From NCBI GenBank assembly GCA_012519425.1, contig JAAYQF010000099.1, positions 1 to 52,711 of the forward strand: a DNA stretch of 52,711 nt, written 5' to 3'. This stretch comes from Bacteroidales bacterium (lineage in GTDB: Bacteria; Bacteroidota; Bacteroidia; Bacteroidales; Paludibacteraceae). The stretch's first letter is position 1. The number at the start of each line of letters is the position of its first letter. Of this stretch, positions 1 through 9,235 are shown piece after piece. The position numbers and the translations under genes are program-made. Below the pieces are notes generated by a model. It was not told the origin of the DNA. It ran no database searches and was given only the letters and a program-made list of their open reading frames with translations.

Positions 1-275
1 CGGAAGCTGTCTATTACTTCAGGAGCATATAACTCAAATTGTTCCAAAGCTACGCCCGAAATGGAAAATGCGCATTTGAACTTTCCGTTTGAACTGCGAA
101 TCATGTCACCAATGACTTTATTGGTCGGCAAAAACGATTGTTCTGATAAAATGCGTATTTGCTCTTCGGTGTGATAATCATCATAATAGTAATGATCCCG
201 ACCAATTTCGAAGAAACCGTACTTTTTCAACCTGATGGGTTGGTGTATCTGAAAATAAAAACAAATATTCTTCAT
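1..275 (-). CDS. Glycoside hydrolase family 57 protein, N-terminal part (cut by window edge)
   Basis: The first 91 residues of a protein that runs off the left edge. Its start region contains YFQIHQPIRL, the conserved N-terminal HQP motif of GH57 (alpha-amylase/4-alpha-glucanotransferase type), followed by a Tyr/Asp-rich stretch and the IGDMI segment seen in that family. The ATG at 273-275 is the natural start: the motif begins six residues later. The gene lies downstream of the GT4 and GH133 genes on the same strand, the usual Bacteroidales order for a cytoplasmic alpha-glucan (glycogen) set, so a role in glycogen or maltodextrin turnover is inferred. The GH57 catalytic residues lie beyond the window and cannot be checked. 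Confidence 0.85.
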   Translation of the reverse strand, partial: MKNICFYFQIHQPIRLKKYGFFEIGRDHYYYDDYHTEEQIRILSEQSFLPTNKVIGDMIRSSNGKFKCAFSISGVALEQFELYAPEVIDSF

Positions 276-354
276 ATGCCTGTATTTAATATCTATTTGT
301 ATTACTGTTTTTTTATTCGTCTGTTTTTGTTTTAAAATTGATGATATGGATTCC

Positions 355-1614
355 TCAATGCCAGCCTAACAGATTATTATAGATAGCTCTAACTTTGAGT
401 CCCGCATCATACCATTTGATGTTATTGACTTCTTCAATGCCTTTTTCCCTTAAGCTCTTATACATAGCAGGATATTTGACGATACCATAAATGGCATCTG
501 CCATCGCATCAATGTCCCAATAGTCAGTTTTGATGGTATGCGTGAGGATTTCTGCACAACCGGATTGCTTGGAAATGATTGTAGGTGTACCTACTTGCAT
601 CGCTTCCAGAGGTGAGATTCCGAAAGGCTCAGAAACAGATGGCATGATATAAACATCACTTTCAGCCAGCATCTCATACACTTTTCTGCCTCTAAGAAAG
701 CCCGGAAAATGAAATCGGTCAGCTATTCCTCTTTGTGCCGCCAGGTGAATCATATCGTTCATCATATCACCGCTTCCGGCCATTACAAACCGTACACTAT
801 CGGTCTTCTGCAGTACACGATGAGCAGCTTCTACAAAATACTCCGGTCCTTTTTGCATGGTGATACGACCAAGGAAAGTTACAATTTTGTCTTTTCTTTC
901 TGATTTTACATAAGAGTCAACATCTGCCAAAGGCTCAACAGCATTGTGTACAGTAGTTACTTTGTTTGGGTCCTGGTGATATTTTTCGATTACGGTGTTG
1001 CGAGTTAGATTACTTACTGTAATGATATGATCGCAAGCATCCATACCTCTTTTTTCTATTGAATAAACAGTAGGATTCACCTTGCCTCTACTTCTGTCAA
1101 AATCAGTAGCATGAACGTGTATCACTAATGGTTTTCCACTGATTTGTTTGGCAAATATTCCGGCAGGATAAGTCAGCCAATCGTGTGAATGGATGATATC
1201 AAATTCTTTTTGATGAGCCAATACGCTTGCAATAGCTTCGTAGTTGGATATTTCTTCCATCAAATTATCGGGATATTTACCGGAGAAATCAATACATCCT
1301 AAGTCATTAGTATAGATGCGTGTAAAATCGTACTTAATGCCGTTCCTTAACCAGAAATATTCGTCAGGGTGCATGAAATTACCTAAACGATATTCCACAT
1401 GCTCCCGGGAATTTTCTTTCCAAACTACAGGAATGTGGTTGGCACCCATGATCTTTAAAAAACTTTGATCTTCATCACCGGAAGGTTTGGGCATTACGAA
1501 AGTCAGATCAAGGTCACCCTGTTCAGCCATACCTTTTGTCAAGCCGTAACTTGCTGTACCTAATCCGCCTGATATGTGGGGTGGAAACTCCCATCCGAAC
1601 ATTAATACTTTCAT
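355..1614 (-). CDS. Glycosyltransferase family 4 (glycogen-synthase-like)
   Basis: A 419-residue GT-B fold retaining glycosyltransferase, probably cytoplasmic since it has no signal peptide. Visible hallmarks are an N-terminal GWEFPPHISGGLG nucleotide-sugar loop, HSHDW around residue 145, the second-domain start FLGRITMQKGPEYF, and the EPFGISPLEAM donor-binding E-x7-E motif. It sits between a GH133 debranching enzyme and a GH57 gene, which suggests it extends alpha-1,4-glucan; the donor and acceptor cannot be read from sequence. The ATG at 1614 is preceded by an AT-rich gap of about 50 bases after the GH133 gene, so co-transcription with that gene is likely. A glycan-assembly GT4 acting elsewhere is the alternative. 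Confidence 0.85.
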   Translation of the reverse strand: MKVLMFGWEFPPHISGGLGTASYGLTKGMAEQGDLDLTFVMPKPSGDEDQSFLKIMGANHIPVVWKENSREHVEYRLGNFMHPDEYFWLRNGIKYDFTRIYTNDLGCIDFSGKYPDNLMEEISNYEAIASVLAHQKEFDIIHSHDWLTYPAGIFAKQISGKPLVIHVHATDFDRSRGKVNPTVYSIEKRGMDACDHIITVSNLTRNTVIEKYHQDPNKVTTVHNAVEPLADVDSYVKSERKDKIVTFLGRITMQKGPEYFVEAAHRVLQKTDSVRFVMAGSGDMMNDMIHLAAQRGIADRFHFPGFLRGRKVYEMLAESDVYIMPSVSEPFGISPLEAMQVGTPTIISKQSGCAEILTHTIKTDYWDIDAMADAIYGIVKYPAMYKSLREKGIEEVNNIKWYDAGLKVRAIYNNLLGWH

Positions 1615-1627
1615 AGGGTTATAATTT

Positions 1628-1680
1628 GTTTTTCAAGTTATTATATAAAACTCTAAATGAACTAATTTAATCATTCATAC
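1628..1680. repeat. Copy 1 of a dispersed ~50-bp intergenic sequence
   Basis: This stretch between the GT4 start and the GH133 stop is closely similar to 28510-28560. Both share a TTTTTCAA block, then AACTCT, then ATGAACTAATTTAATCATTC. In this copy the right part overlaps the last codons and stop of GH133. Both copies lie between two tandem minus-strand genes. Similarity was judged by eye. Confidence 0.5.
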
Positions 1681-3613
1681 TTTCAGTCTTTTTCATCATT
1701 TCAAGTACCTTCAGAATTTGCGACACACTCATGGCAAACGACATCCCTCCATGTCCTTTGTAAGGCGGATTGCCATCAAACAATTCAGGAATAGTACCTA
1801 TGCAAAGTTCAGTTAATTCTGCTTCATAGCCAATGAGCAATCTCTCTATAAAAGACCTGGCACTTTGCTTATAAATCCGCATATAAGCGTTGGCAAAAAC
1901 GCCGAAGAAAAGGGGCCATACCGGACCATTATGATAGTTCCTGTTTCTTTCCAACATGCCTCCAACGTAGACCGGACGATAAGAACCACTTTTCGGACTT
2001 AAAGTTCTCAATCCTTTGGGTGTCAACAATTCACGCGTACAAATGTCTAAAACTGATTTCTGTTGCTGCTTATCTAAAGGCGAAAAAGGCAAACCAATGG
2101 CGAAAAGCATATTCGGCCTTACTTCCGGATCACTATAATGTTCAGTTACAAAATCGTACAAATAAGTACCATTCCAGAATGTTCTAATAAATGATTCACG
2201 CGAAATTTCGGCTTGATAGTCTGTTAAATCAGCCGAATGATCATTTCCTAAAGCTCGTTTTAAAATAGCCACAAACTTCAAAGCATTGTACCAGAGTGCA
2301 TTGATTTCTACAACATATCCCGTTCGGGGCGTGATGGGCAGATTATCTTCAACTGCATTCATCCAGGTAAGTGCTCTTTCAGTTCCATTGATGTACAATA
2401 AATTGTTGTTGTGCAAAATGATGTTTGGATGATTTTGTTTGCGGATGAAATCGATGATCTCGGCACAGATCTCTCCAAAACGCTCAGCGGCTTCTTCGAT
2501 AGTTGCATGAGCAGCATATTGCTGAACAGCAGCTATAAACCACAGCAATGCATCAGGTTGGTCAATCTCTTCCAATCCGATGTCTTCGGCATTGCCGGCC
2601 AAGAATTTTCCGATTTCTTCCACGGAAGTTTTCATGATAGCATCGAAATAGTCCATGCGATCAACGGTAAGGGTACAGCCGGGTAGGGAAAAGAACTGAT
2701 CCCTGGCACGTGCTCCAAACCATGGATAACCGGCCAATAAATAAGTTTTTTCTCCCACACGCTTATAGAACTGCTGAGCTGAGTTTTTTAATGTTGAAAA
2801 CATATCAGCGCGTTCATTGCGTCTCAACAACTCCGTTTCCCATAGTTTTTTGAGTTTCAGCGGAGAGATTTCCGTTATGCCGGCAGAAAATACCACAGAT
2901 TCACCTTTTTTAATCGGCATTTCAAAAAAGCCCGGAACCATCAAATCTTCTTTATATGCATAACCACGCTCTTTTTCCTTGTAATACATGATATTTTTAT
3001 ACCAATCAGGTTGATGTGTATAACTGTTCTTTTTGGAAAATTGCATGAACAGATGGGGATAACCCGCATAGAGTCTCATGCTGATACCATTTTTTACCTC
3101 TTCATATGAAGTGTCAGCTTGAGGGTTGGCATAGGTCAGTTCATTTACACTCCTAAAAGCTAAATAAGGTCTAAACCGCAACAGGGTGGGAGAATGAGCA
3201 TCTAACAAAGTATATTTGATGATGACCCGCGGTTCGAACGAGACCAACATTCTTTCTTTCGATAAAATTACACCTCCTACGCGGTACACTGTACGAGAGA
3301 TAATATTACAATCAAACTGTCGGATGTATTTATGCCCGTTCGGACTGAAGTGATTGTCCTCGTATTGATGAATACCCAAATTAAATTCAGCGCCGTGCTG
3401 AATAACCGTTTCATCTAAAGATGACAATAAAACATGGTTTGATTGGTCAATTTCCGGTAATGGAACCACTAATTGTCCATGGTATTTTCTTGTATTGCAA
3501 TCTATTAGGGTTGTACTGTTATAAGCACCCGCCCTGTTGGTTCGAATCATCTCCTTGGTAAGAGATTTTTCCAAATTAACCAACAATGTCTTGTCAAAAT
3601 TCAGATAGCTCAT
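1667..3613 (-). CDS. Glycogen debranching enzyme, amylo-alpha-1,6-glucosidase type (GH133)
   Basis: A 648-residue cytoplasmic enzyme of the GH133 (GDE_N plus GDE_C) type that hydrolyses alpha-1,6 branch points in glycogen. The N-terminus carries the family signature NRAGAYNSTTLIDCNTRKYHG; the C-terminal (alpha/alpha)6 barrel shows DALLWF, NGPVWPLFFG and the late LFDGNPPYKGHGG segment. The reading frame stays open for 15 codons upstream (to 3658), but the ATG at 3611-3613 (MSYLNFDKTLL) fits the usual family N-terminus, so I chose it. It is followed by GT4 and GH57 genes on the same strand, forming a likely alpha-glucan operon. Length and motifs look intact. Confidence 0.9.
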   Translation of the reverse strand: MSYLNFDKTLLVNLEKSLTKEMIRTNRAGAYNSTTLIDCNTRKYHGQLVVPLPEIDQSNHVLLSSLDETVIQHGAEFNLGIHQYEDNHFSPNGHKYIRQFDCNIISRTVYRVGGVILSKERMLVSFEPRVIIKYTLLDAHSPTLLRFRPYLAFRSVNELTYANPQADTSYEEVKNGISMRLYAGYPHLFMQFSKKNSYTHQPDWYKNIMYYKEKERGYAYKEDLMVPGFFEMPIKKGESVVFSAGITEISPLKLKKLWETELLRRNERADMFSTLKNSAQQFYKRVGEKTYLLAGYPWFGARARDQFFSLPGCTLTVDRMDYFDAIMKTSVEEIGKFLAGNAEDIGLEEIDQPDALLWFIAAVQQYAAHATIEEAAERFGEICAEIIDFIRKQNHPNIILHNNNLLYINGTERALTWMNAVEDNLPITPRTGYVVEINALWYNALKFVAILKRALGNDHSADLTDYQAEISRESFIRTFWNGTYLYDFVTEHYSDPEVRPNMLFAIGLPFSPLDKQQQKSVLDICTRELLTPKGLRTLSPKSGSYRPVYVGGMLERNRNYHNGPVWPLFFGVFANAYMRIYKQSARSFIERLLIGYEAELTELCIGTIPELFDGNPPYKGHGGMSFAMSVSQILKVLEMMKKTESMND

Positions 3614-3775
3614 TTGCAATTTATATAAAGGATTTATAGGGCAGCTAATATAGTGCAATTTAATTAATTTTACAATGCAATTCTTTTGAAAATTTTATTT
3701 ATTTTAAATTTTAGCGATGAAATCAAAAAAAAATGCAAAGTCAATTTGATTTTTTCAATTTGCTTTGTATAAAAT

Positions 3776-3783
3776 TATTTTTG
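3776..3783 (+). promoter_or_regulatory. Putative -7 element (TATTTTTG) for tRNA-Thr
   Basis: Matches the Bacteroidota -7 consensus TAnnTTTG and lies 26 bases before the tRNA. TTTG tetramers occur upstream but none at the ideal 19-21 base spacing, so support is moderate. Confidence 0.4.
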
Positions 3784-3809
3784 TCTTTACATTTGCAAGT
3801 CCGTTTGTT

Positions 3810-3882
3810 GCCTCTTTAGCTCAGTTGGTAGAGCAAATCATTCGTAATGATTAGGTCGTGGGTTCGAGTCCCATGAGAGGCT
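3810..3882 (+). tRNA. tRNA-Thr (anticodon CGT)
   Basis: A 73-base cloverleaf folds without gaps. The acceptor is GCCTCTT with GAGAGGC (one U-G pair), the D stem GCTC/GAGC, the anticodon stem AATCA/TGATT around loop TTCGTAA, and the T arm GTGGG-TTCGAGT-CCCAT; the discriminator is T. The anticodon CGT reads ACG (Thr). No CCA is encoded. It lies 36 bases before the ECF sigma gene on the same strand. Confidence 0.95.
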
Positions 3883-3918
3883 CTGAGATTTTTGTGATAG
3901 CCTTTTTTCTTAAGCGAA

Positions 3919-4473
3919 GTGGACAACACAATTGAAAAGACTTACGTCAATGCTCTCTCCAAGGGTGATCAGAAAGCTTTTGAGGTGCTTTTTCTGCATT
4001 ATTACCCCAAACTTGTTTTTTTTATTGCCGGATTTGTTAAAGATGCTGAATTGGCACGGGACATGGCCCAGGATGTTTTTCTGAGTATATGGAAAGACAA
4101 GGAAAAGTTTTCTAAAATAGATTCTTTTGGCTCATATATTTTTAAAATGGCGAAGAATGTTGTTTGTAATTACTTCGATCATGTTGTTGTGGATGAAAAA
4201 TATGTTACAGAGCAGTTGGCGCGTCCGTACGAATTTGGTAGTAGTGAAGAGATTGTTTTTGCTCGCCAGTTACAGGATATGATTGATGTTGCAGTAAGCC
4301 GGATGCCGCCACAGCGAAAGAGAATATATATGATGAGTCGTGTGGAGGGCATGTCTAATCAGGAAATAGCAACAAAATTAAAAATTAACAAGCGTACCGT
4401 AGAGAACCATTTGACCGCGGCTTTGGCTGATATTCGCAAGGTTATTCAGTTATGTCTTTTATTTTTATGTTGA
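3919..4473 (+). CDS. ECF sigma-70 factor, Bacteroidetes PUL-associated type
   Basis: A 184-residue ECF sigma factor with only regions 2 and 4. Region 2 (about residues 15-85) contains FLHYYPKLVFFIAGFV and the DMAQDVFLSIWK core; region 4 (about 125-175) has MPPQRKRIYMMSR and the helix-turn-helix MSNQEIATKLKINKRTVENH. The start is GTG at 3919: the frame is closed by a TAG at 3898-3900 and no ATG lies between, so a GTG start is the only long option. A FecR-type anti-sigma and an STN-containing SusC follow, the standard trans-envelope signalling trio of Bacteroidota PULs, so it most likely directs transcription of the PUL that begins at 5845. Confidence 0.9.
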   Translation: MDNTIEKTYVNALSKGDQKAFEVLFLHYYPKLVFFIAGFVKDAELARDMAQDVFLSIWKDKEKFSKIDSFGSYIFKMAKNVVCNYFDHVVVDEKYVTEQLARPYEFGSSEEIVFARQLQDMIDVAVSRMPPQRKRIYMMSRVEGMSNQEIATKLKINKRTVENHLTAALADIRKVIQLCLLFLC

Positions 4474-4537
4474 TTTACTTGAATGATCTTTTGTGTGTAA
4501 AGTCCTTGTTCGCTTACTTCTAAATACAGCAGGTAAT

Positions 4538-5539
4538 ATGGATAGTAATCAGATAAAGAATATTGTACAAAAATTTTTCGAAAACAAAGCATCCAGGCAT
4601 ACTCTGACGCTTTTTGCAAAATGGTTTCGCCTGGATGATAATAGTGTTGAGAAAGATGATGCACTGGCATTGGTGTGGGAAAACATTCCTTCCGTTATCG
4701 ATATACAAACTTTAGAAGATTGGTCGGTAGTTAAGCAACAAATTAGCACAGACAAAGGAGATAAAAAAACAAAGACCAAATCTTTCAAGCTCCGAAAAAT
4801 AATTCCTTATGCAGCTGCAGCGGTTGCACTTATGATTGTCTCAGCAGTTTATCTTACATATAAACTTGCAATACCGGCACCTGTCGAATATACACAACTT
4901 TCGGTTTCTTACGGAGAATATAAAAAATTGGTATTGCCCGATGGAACGCAAGTGTCCGTAAATGCCGGATCTTCGTTAATTTATCCAAAAGAATTCACAT
5001 CAAATACCCGTACCGTTTTTCTTTCGGGAGAAGCCAATTTTGACGTTGCTCAGGATCCTCAAAAACCATTCGTTGTAAAAACCAAGCATATTGATATCAC
5101 AGCTTTGGGTACGAAATTTCATGTGCAGTCATATCCAAACGACAGGCAGACCAAAGCATCATTGATAGAAGGGAGCATCCAGGTATCCATGGAATCGGAC
5201 GCAAGTCGTTTATATGTTTTAAAACCCAATGACCAGCTTATTTATTCTCACGGTGACGATCGCATTTCCATTATTGATGTTGATGCAGCAAAATTGGCCT
5301 CATGGGAAGATGGTTATCTGATTTTCCAGGAAGCTTCTTTTTATGAAATAGCCCAGATGATTGAAAGAAAATATAATGTTGTCATTAATTACGACGGACA
5401 ACAGCTCAGTCATCAGTCTTATTATGTAAAATTCAATCCCGACGAATCTTTGAGCGAAGTCATGGATGTCCTGACCTTATTAATACACCAATCGAGCTAC
5501 AAGATAGACGGAAATGCGGTGTATTTTTATAAAAAATAA
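4538..5539 (+). CDS. FecR-family anti-sigma factor
   Basis: A 333-residue inner-membrane anti-sigma factor. An N-terminal cytoplasmic region (1-88) precedes one transmembrane helix (about 89-109, PYAAAAVALMIVSAVY). A periplasmic FecR domain follows (about 122-215, with LPDGTQVSVNAGSSL and GEANFDV), then a C-terminal DUF4974-like domain. The frame is open from 4493, but the ATG at 4538 (MDSNQIKNIVQKF) gives the normal cytoplasmic N-terminus. The gap of 64 bases to the sigma gene suggests co-transcription. The family role is to hold the ECF sigma inactive until the SusC N-terminal STN domain signals ligand. A hairpin terminator at 5568-5602 separates this regulatory pair from SusC. Confidence 0.92.
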   Translation: MDSNQIKNIVQKFFENKASRHTLTLFAKWFRLDDNSVEKDDALALVWENIPSVIDIQTLEDWSVVKQQISTDKGDKKTKTKSFKLRKIIPYAAAAVALMIVSAVYLTYKLAIPAPVEYTQLSVSYGEYKKLVLPDGTQVSVNAGSSLIYPKEFTSNTRTVFLSGEANFDVAQDPQKPFVVKTKHIDITALGTKFHVQSYPNDRQTKASLIEGSIQVSMESDASRLYVLKPNDQLIYSHGDDRISIIDVDAAKLASWEDGYLIFQEASFYEIAQMIERKYNVVINYDGQQLSHQSYYVKFNPDESLSEVMDVLTLLIHQSSYKIDGNAVYFYKK

Positions 5540-5567
5540 CGATTTGGAATACTGACCAAATAGTATG

Positions 5568-5602
5568 AACCCTGTTTAATTTTATGTTAAATGGGGTTTT
5601 TT
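5568..5602 (+). terminator. Rho-independent terminator after the sigma/FecR pair
   Basis: AACCCTGTTTAA pairs with TTAAATGGGGTT (two G-U pairs) around a 7-base loop, followed by a run of six T. It lies 29 bases after the FecR stop and isolates the regulatory genes from the SusC promoter region. Confidence 0.75.
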
Positions 5603-5776
5603 GCTTTCTTTGAAGATTAATTATCATAGTTTCGTGCGTGAGGACTTTAATATGCACGATATGTACGCTTTGCATTATTGCGTAAAAAATTTTTTTTAAA
5701 ATATTTATTTTAGACTGTGTGTTATACGCGCCTTAGCTTACATCATTGTAGCAGATTGAATAATTCCTGCCGAAAC

Positions 5777-5804
5777 ATATACATATTCTATACATTATGT
5801 ATAT
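5777..5804. promoter_or_regulatory. AT-rich inverted repeat in the SusC promoter region
   Basis: ATATACATA (5777-5785) and TATGTATAT (5796-5804) are perfect 9-base inverted arms 10 bases apart, ending 40 bases before the SusC ATG. This is the main structure in the 305-base gap 5540-5844 besides the terminator. No clear TAnnTTTG element is present here, consistent with control by the ECF sigma. Low sequence complexity means the dyad could be chance. Confidence 0.35.
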
Positions 5805-5844
5805 ATTCATTTGAGATGACAAAGATAAATTTAATATCAAGCTA

Positions 5845-8800
5845 ATGATCATGGAAAAAACTATTCGGATTTTACTTTTTTTGTCTTTACTATTCCTTCC
5901 ATTCACCTCTTATGCCCAGCATCAGAAAGTCAGGTTTTCAGGAGAGAAAATCACATTAAAAGCTGCTTTTAATTTGATTGAAAAACAAACCGGACTCTCT
6001 GTTGCCTGTGATTCTCAGGCTATTGACTCACAAAAAACAATCTCATCCGTTTCCGGTGAGATCCCGGTGGATCAATTAATGACTTTACTGTTGGATGAAA
6101 CAGATTGCACTTACACAATCAGCGGGTCTCGAATCATTATTACACAAAAAAAAGAAGATGCCCCAAAAGTTTCTTTACAAAAAATATCCGGTATAATATC
6201 AACAAATAATGGAGAACCTATAATCGGTGCTTCTGTTGTAGTTAATGGAACGGCATCCGGTACGATTACGGATGTTTCGGGACGGTTTTCCCTGACTGTT
6301 TCACCGGATGCTGTCCTGACCGTATCGTACGTAGGTTACAAAACGCAGGAAATTAAAGTGAATAGGCGGACAAGCCTTCGGATCGTACTTCAGGAAGACA
6401 AAATGCTGTTGGATGAAGTTATTGTTGTTGGCTACGGTCTGCAGAAAAAAAGCGTTGTGACAGCAGCTATCAGCAGTGTAAAAACGGAAGATTTGGAAAA
6501 GATCAGTGCCACCCGGATTGATAATGTCCTTAAAGGAATGGTTTCCGGAGTAAATATCACGCAATCTTCAGGACAACCGGGAGCAGGTTCCAAAGTGCGG
6601 ATCCGCGGGATTGGAACAATTAATAACAGTGAACCCCTTTATATAGTTGATGGTATGCCTATCGGAGGGGGAATTGATTATTTAAACCCACAAGACATTA
6701 GTTCAGTTGAAATCCTGAAAGATGCGGCTTCTGCTGCTATTTACGGCTCACGTGCAGCAAATGGGGTGATACTTGTAACAACCAAACTTGGGGATAAAAC
6801 CAGACCTAAATTGGAATATTCTACTTCATTTGGGTGGCAAAACCCCTGGAAAAAAAGGGATGTTCTCAATGGGAGAGAATATGCAATATTGATGAACGAA
6901 ATACAACTCAATGACGGGAAATCTCCCATATATCTTAACCCGGAATCATTTGGGAAAGGCATAGATTGGCAAGATAAAGTATTTAATTATAATGCACCTA
7001 TAGTTGAACATCAGGTAAATTTTAGTGGTGGAAGCGCAAAGTCGAGCTATTATCTGTCATTAAGTTATTTATATCATGAAGGAATTGTCGGAGGTAATCT
7101 TAACAGGTCTAACTATGAACGTTATACCACACGCTTTAACAATCAATACATAGTATGGGACATCGACGAAAGAATGCTTCTGAGAAGTCTTAAAGTTGGG
7201 ACTAATATTTCTTATTCAAGAATTCTTTCCAGGACAATTGGTACAAACAGTGAAAGAGGAACACCGCTAGGTTCAGCATTGATGATGTCGCCATTAATGG
7301 ATGTATATGCAGAAAACCCGGATGAGGTTTTTGAACAGTTTCCTAATGCCGTAACAGATTTTAAAGGCGTGCCATTTACAATCGTTGACAGTCAGTTTGG
7401 AATTACTAATCCCGTAGCCAGATTACATTTGCCGGGAGATAAGGACAATTCGGATAAATATGTAGGAAACTTTTGGGGTGAGGTGGAGCTTTATAAGAAT
7501 TTGAAATTCAAGAGTTCTTTTGGGGTTGATATGGGGTTTTGGGGTAATGATGGATACACTATGCCTTACTATTTAGGTGCTTTCCATTATACCGATCAAT
7601 CTTCCGTATGGTCATCAATGTATAGAAGTTTTACATGGCTTGTAGAAAATCTATTTACCTACAATCTAAATATAGATGATCACCAATTTAATTTTTTACT
7701 GGGACAATCGGCTCAATCATCTAACAGTCAGGGTGTAGGCGGTATTAGTTATGACATAAGAAATCCAAAACAACCTTATATAGATGCAACAGATAAAGCA
7801 TCCAATGAACGAGGAGCCTGGGGTTCACCAAGTGCTTATCACAGGTTAGCCTCTTATTTTGGAAAAATTGGATATAATTACAGGGAAAGATATATAGTTG
7901 AAGCAACTTTGCGTCGTGACGGATCTTCAAATTTTGGTAGAAAAAACAGGTGGGCTAATTTTCCATCTTTATCTGTAGGTTGGACTATTACCAATGAAGA
8001 GTTCATGGAGGATAAGATGGACTTTCTCAGCTCTGCAAAGTTACGTGCCAGTTGGGGAAAAAATGGAAATCAATCTATCGGAGAATTTGGATACACATCA
8101 ACAATCGTTGGTAATATAAATTACATACTTGGAATGGAGGGGCAAAATATCATTGCTCCAGGATCCACCCCTACGGCTTACTCAAACCCTTATTTAAGAT
8201 GGGAAGAATCGGAGCAAACTAATATAGGTCTCGACACATATTTTTTTAATGGTGCTTTAAGTTTCACTTTTGATTGGTTCAACAAGCGAACAAATGGCAT
8301 GTTGATGACGATGGCACTTCCACAATATATCGGAAATTCACGTCCGATAGGAAACGTAGGCGACATGCGGAATCAAGGAGTTGAATTTGACTTGAAGTAT
8401 AGATTCCGATTCAATCAATTTAAGTTCAATGTGGGTGCTAATGCTTCATATATTAAAAACACATTAATCAAATTAGGAAATGAAACGGGATGGGCTAATT
8501 ACGATACGGCTTTGGGTGGTGTCGGAACATTTACCCGCGCTGAAAACGGACAGCCTTTCCCCTTCTTCTACGGAATGAAAACAGACGGTATCTTTCAAAC
8601 GGAACAGGAAGTACAGGACTATGTGAACAAAGATGGTGAATTATTGCAACCGAACGCAAAGCCGGGAGATGTTCGTTTTGTTGACACCAATAAGGATGGC
8701 GTTGTAGATGAATATGACCGTGTAAATATTGGAAACGGAATGCCACCATGGACTCTCGGTCTGAACGCAGACATGGAATGGAAAGGCTTTGACTTATCTA

Positions 8801-9225
8801 CAGTTTTCCATGTTTCTTTAGGAAATGATGTGTTTGACGTATCTCGCAGAACAGACCTTCCGCCTGTAAATTTACCGTCTTATATGCTGAAACGTTGGAC
8901 GGGTCCCGGCTCATCCAACAGAATTCCCCGCCTTTCAAATGATTTATCTAACAACAATTGGCGTTCGTCCGATCTTTATGTTCATGATGGTTCGTTTCTA
9001 AGGTTAAGAAACTTACAAATAGGGTATTCAATTCCTGAAAATTTGGTAAAAAAAGTATTGCTGCAGAAAGTTAGATTTTATGTTAATGCCGAGAATTTAT
9101 TGACCATTACACGGTACCATGGCTTTGATCCGGAAATTTCATCGGGAGGAACTTCCTTAGGAGTTGACAGAGGAATTTATCCGCAGCCGAGAGTCTTTTC
9201 ATTTGGTGCTAATATTATTTTATAG
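5845..9225 (+). CDS. SusC/RagA-family TonB-dependent receptor with STN signalling domain
   Basis: A 1,126-residue outer-membrane importer. Order: signal peptide (about 1-24, ending SYAQ), STN domain (about 35-102), carboxypeptidase-regulatory-like beta-sandwich (about 114-184), then plug and 22-strand barrel from about 188 (MLLDEVIVVGYGLQKK, with GTINNSEPLYIVDGMPIG in the plug), ending in an aromatic-rich barrel strand. The STN domain marks it as a transducer that talks to the FecR/sigma pair just upstream. Start ATG is at 5845; a second ATG two codons later (5851) is equally plausible. SusD follows after 10 bases. By family, the SusCD complex imports oligosaccharides produced at the cell surface; the ligand is inferred only from the GH16 and GH20 neighbours. 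Confidence 0.95.
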   Translation: MIMEKTIRILLFLSLLFLPFTSYAQHQKVRFSGEKITLKAAFNLIEKQTGLSVACDSQAIDSQKTISSVSGEIPVDQLMTLLLDETDCTYTISGSRIIITQKKEDAPKVSLQKISGIISTNNGEPIIGASVVVNGTASGTITDVSGRFSLTVSPDAVLTVSYVGYKTQEIKVNRRTSLRIVLQEDKMLLDEVIVVGYGLQKKSVVTAAISSVKTEDLEKISATRIDNVLKGMVSGVNITQSSGQPGAGSKVRIRGIGTINNSEPLYIVDGMPIGGGIDYLNPQDISSVEILKDAASAAIYGSRAANGVILVTTKLGDKTRPKLEYSTSFGWQNPWKKRDVLNGREYAILMNEIQLNDGKSPIYLNPESFGKGIDWQDKVFNYNAPIVEHQVNFSGGSAKSSYYLSLSYLYHEGIVGGNLNRSNYERYTTRFNNQYIVWDIDERMLLRSLKVGTNISYSRILSRTIGTNSERGTPLGSALMMSPLMDVYAENPDEVFEQFPNAVTDFKGVPFTIVDSQFGITNPVARLHLPGDKDNSDKYVGNFWGEVELYKNLKFKSSFGVDMGFWGNDGYTMPYYLGAFHYTDQSSVWSSMYRSFTWLVENLFTYNLNIDDHQFNFLLGQSAQSSNSQGVGGISYDIRNPKQPYIDATDKASNERGAWGSPSAYHRLASYFGKIGYNYRERYIVEATLRRDGSSNFGRKNRWANFPSLSVGWTITNEEFMEDKMDFLSSAKLRASWGKNGNQSIGEFGYTSTIVGNINYILGMEGQNIIAPGSTPTAYSNPYLRWEESEQTNIGLDTYFFNGALSFTFDWFNKRTNGMLMTMALPQYIGNSRPIGNVGDMRNQGVEFDLKYRFRFNQFKFNVGANASYIKNTLIKLGNETGWANYDTALGGVGTFTRAENGQPFPFFYGMKTDGIFQTEQEVQDYVNKDGELLQPNAKPGDVRFVDTNKDGVVDEYDRVNIGNGMPPWTLGLNADMEWKGFDLSTVFHVSLGNDVFDVSRRTDLPPVNLPSYMLKRWTGPGSSNRIPRLSNDLSNNNWRSSDLYVHDGSFLRLRNLQIGYSIPENLVKKVLLQKVRFYVNAENLLTITRYHGFDPEISSGGTSLGVDRGIYPQPRVFSFGANIIL

Positions 9226-9235
9226 AAAGAAGATC

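Noticed and set aside
2411-2686. Plus-strand ORF inside GH133
   Set aside because: Shadow frame of the intact GH133 gene.
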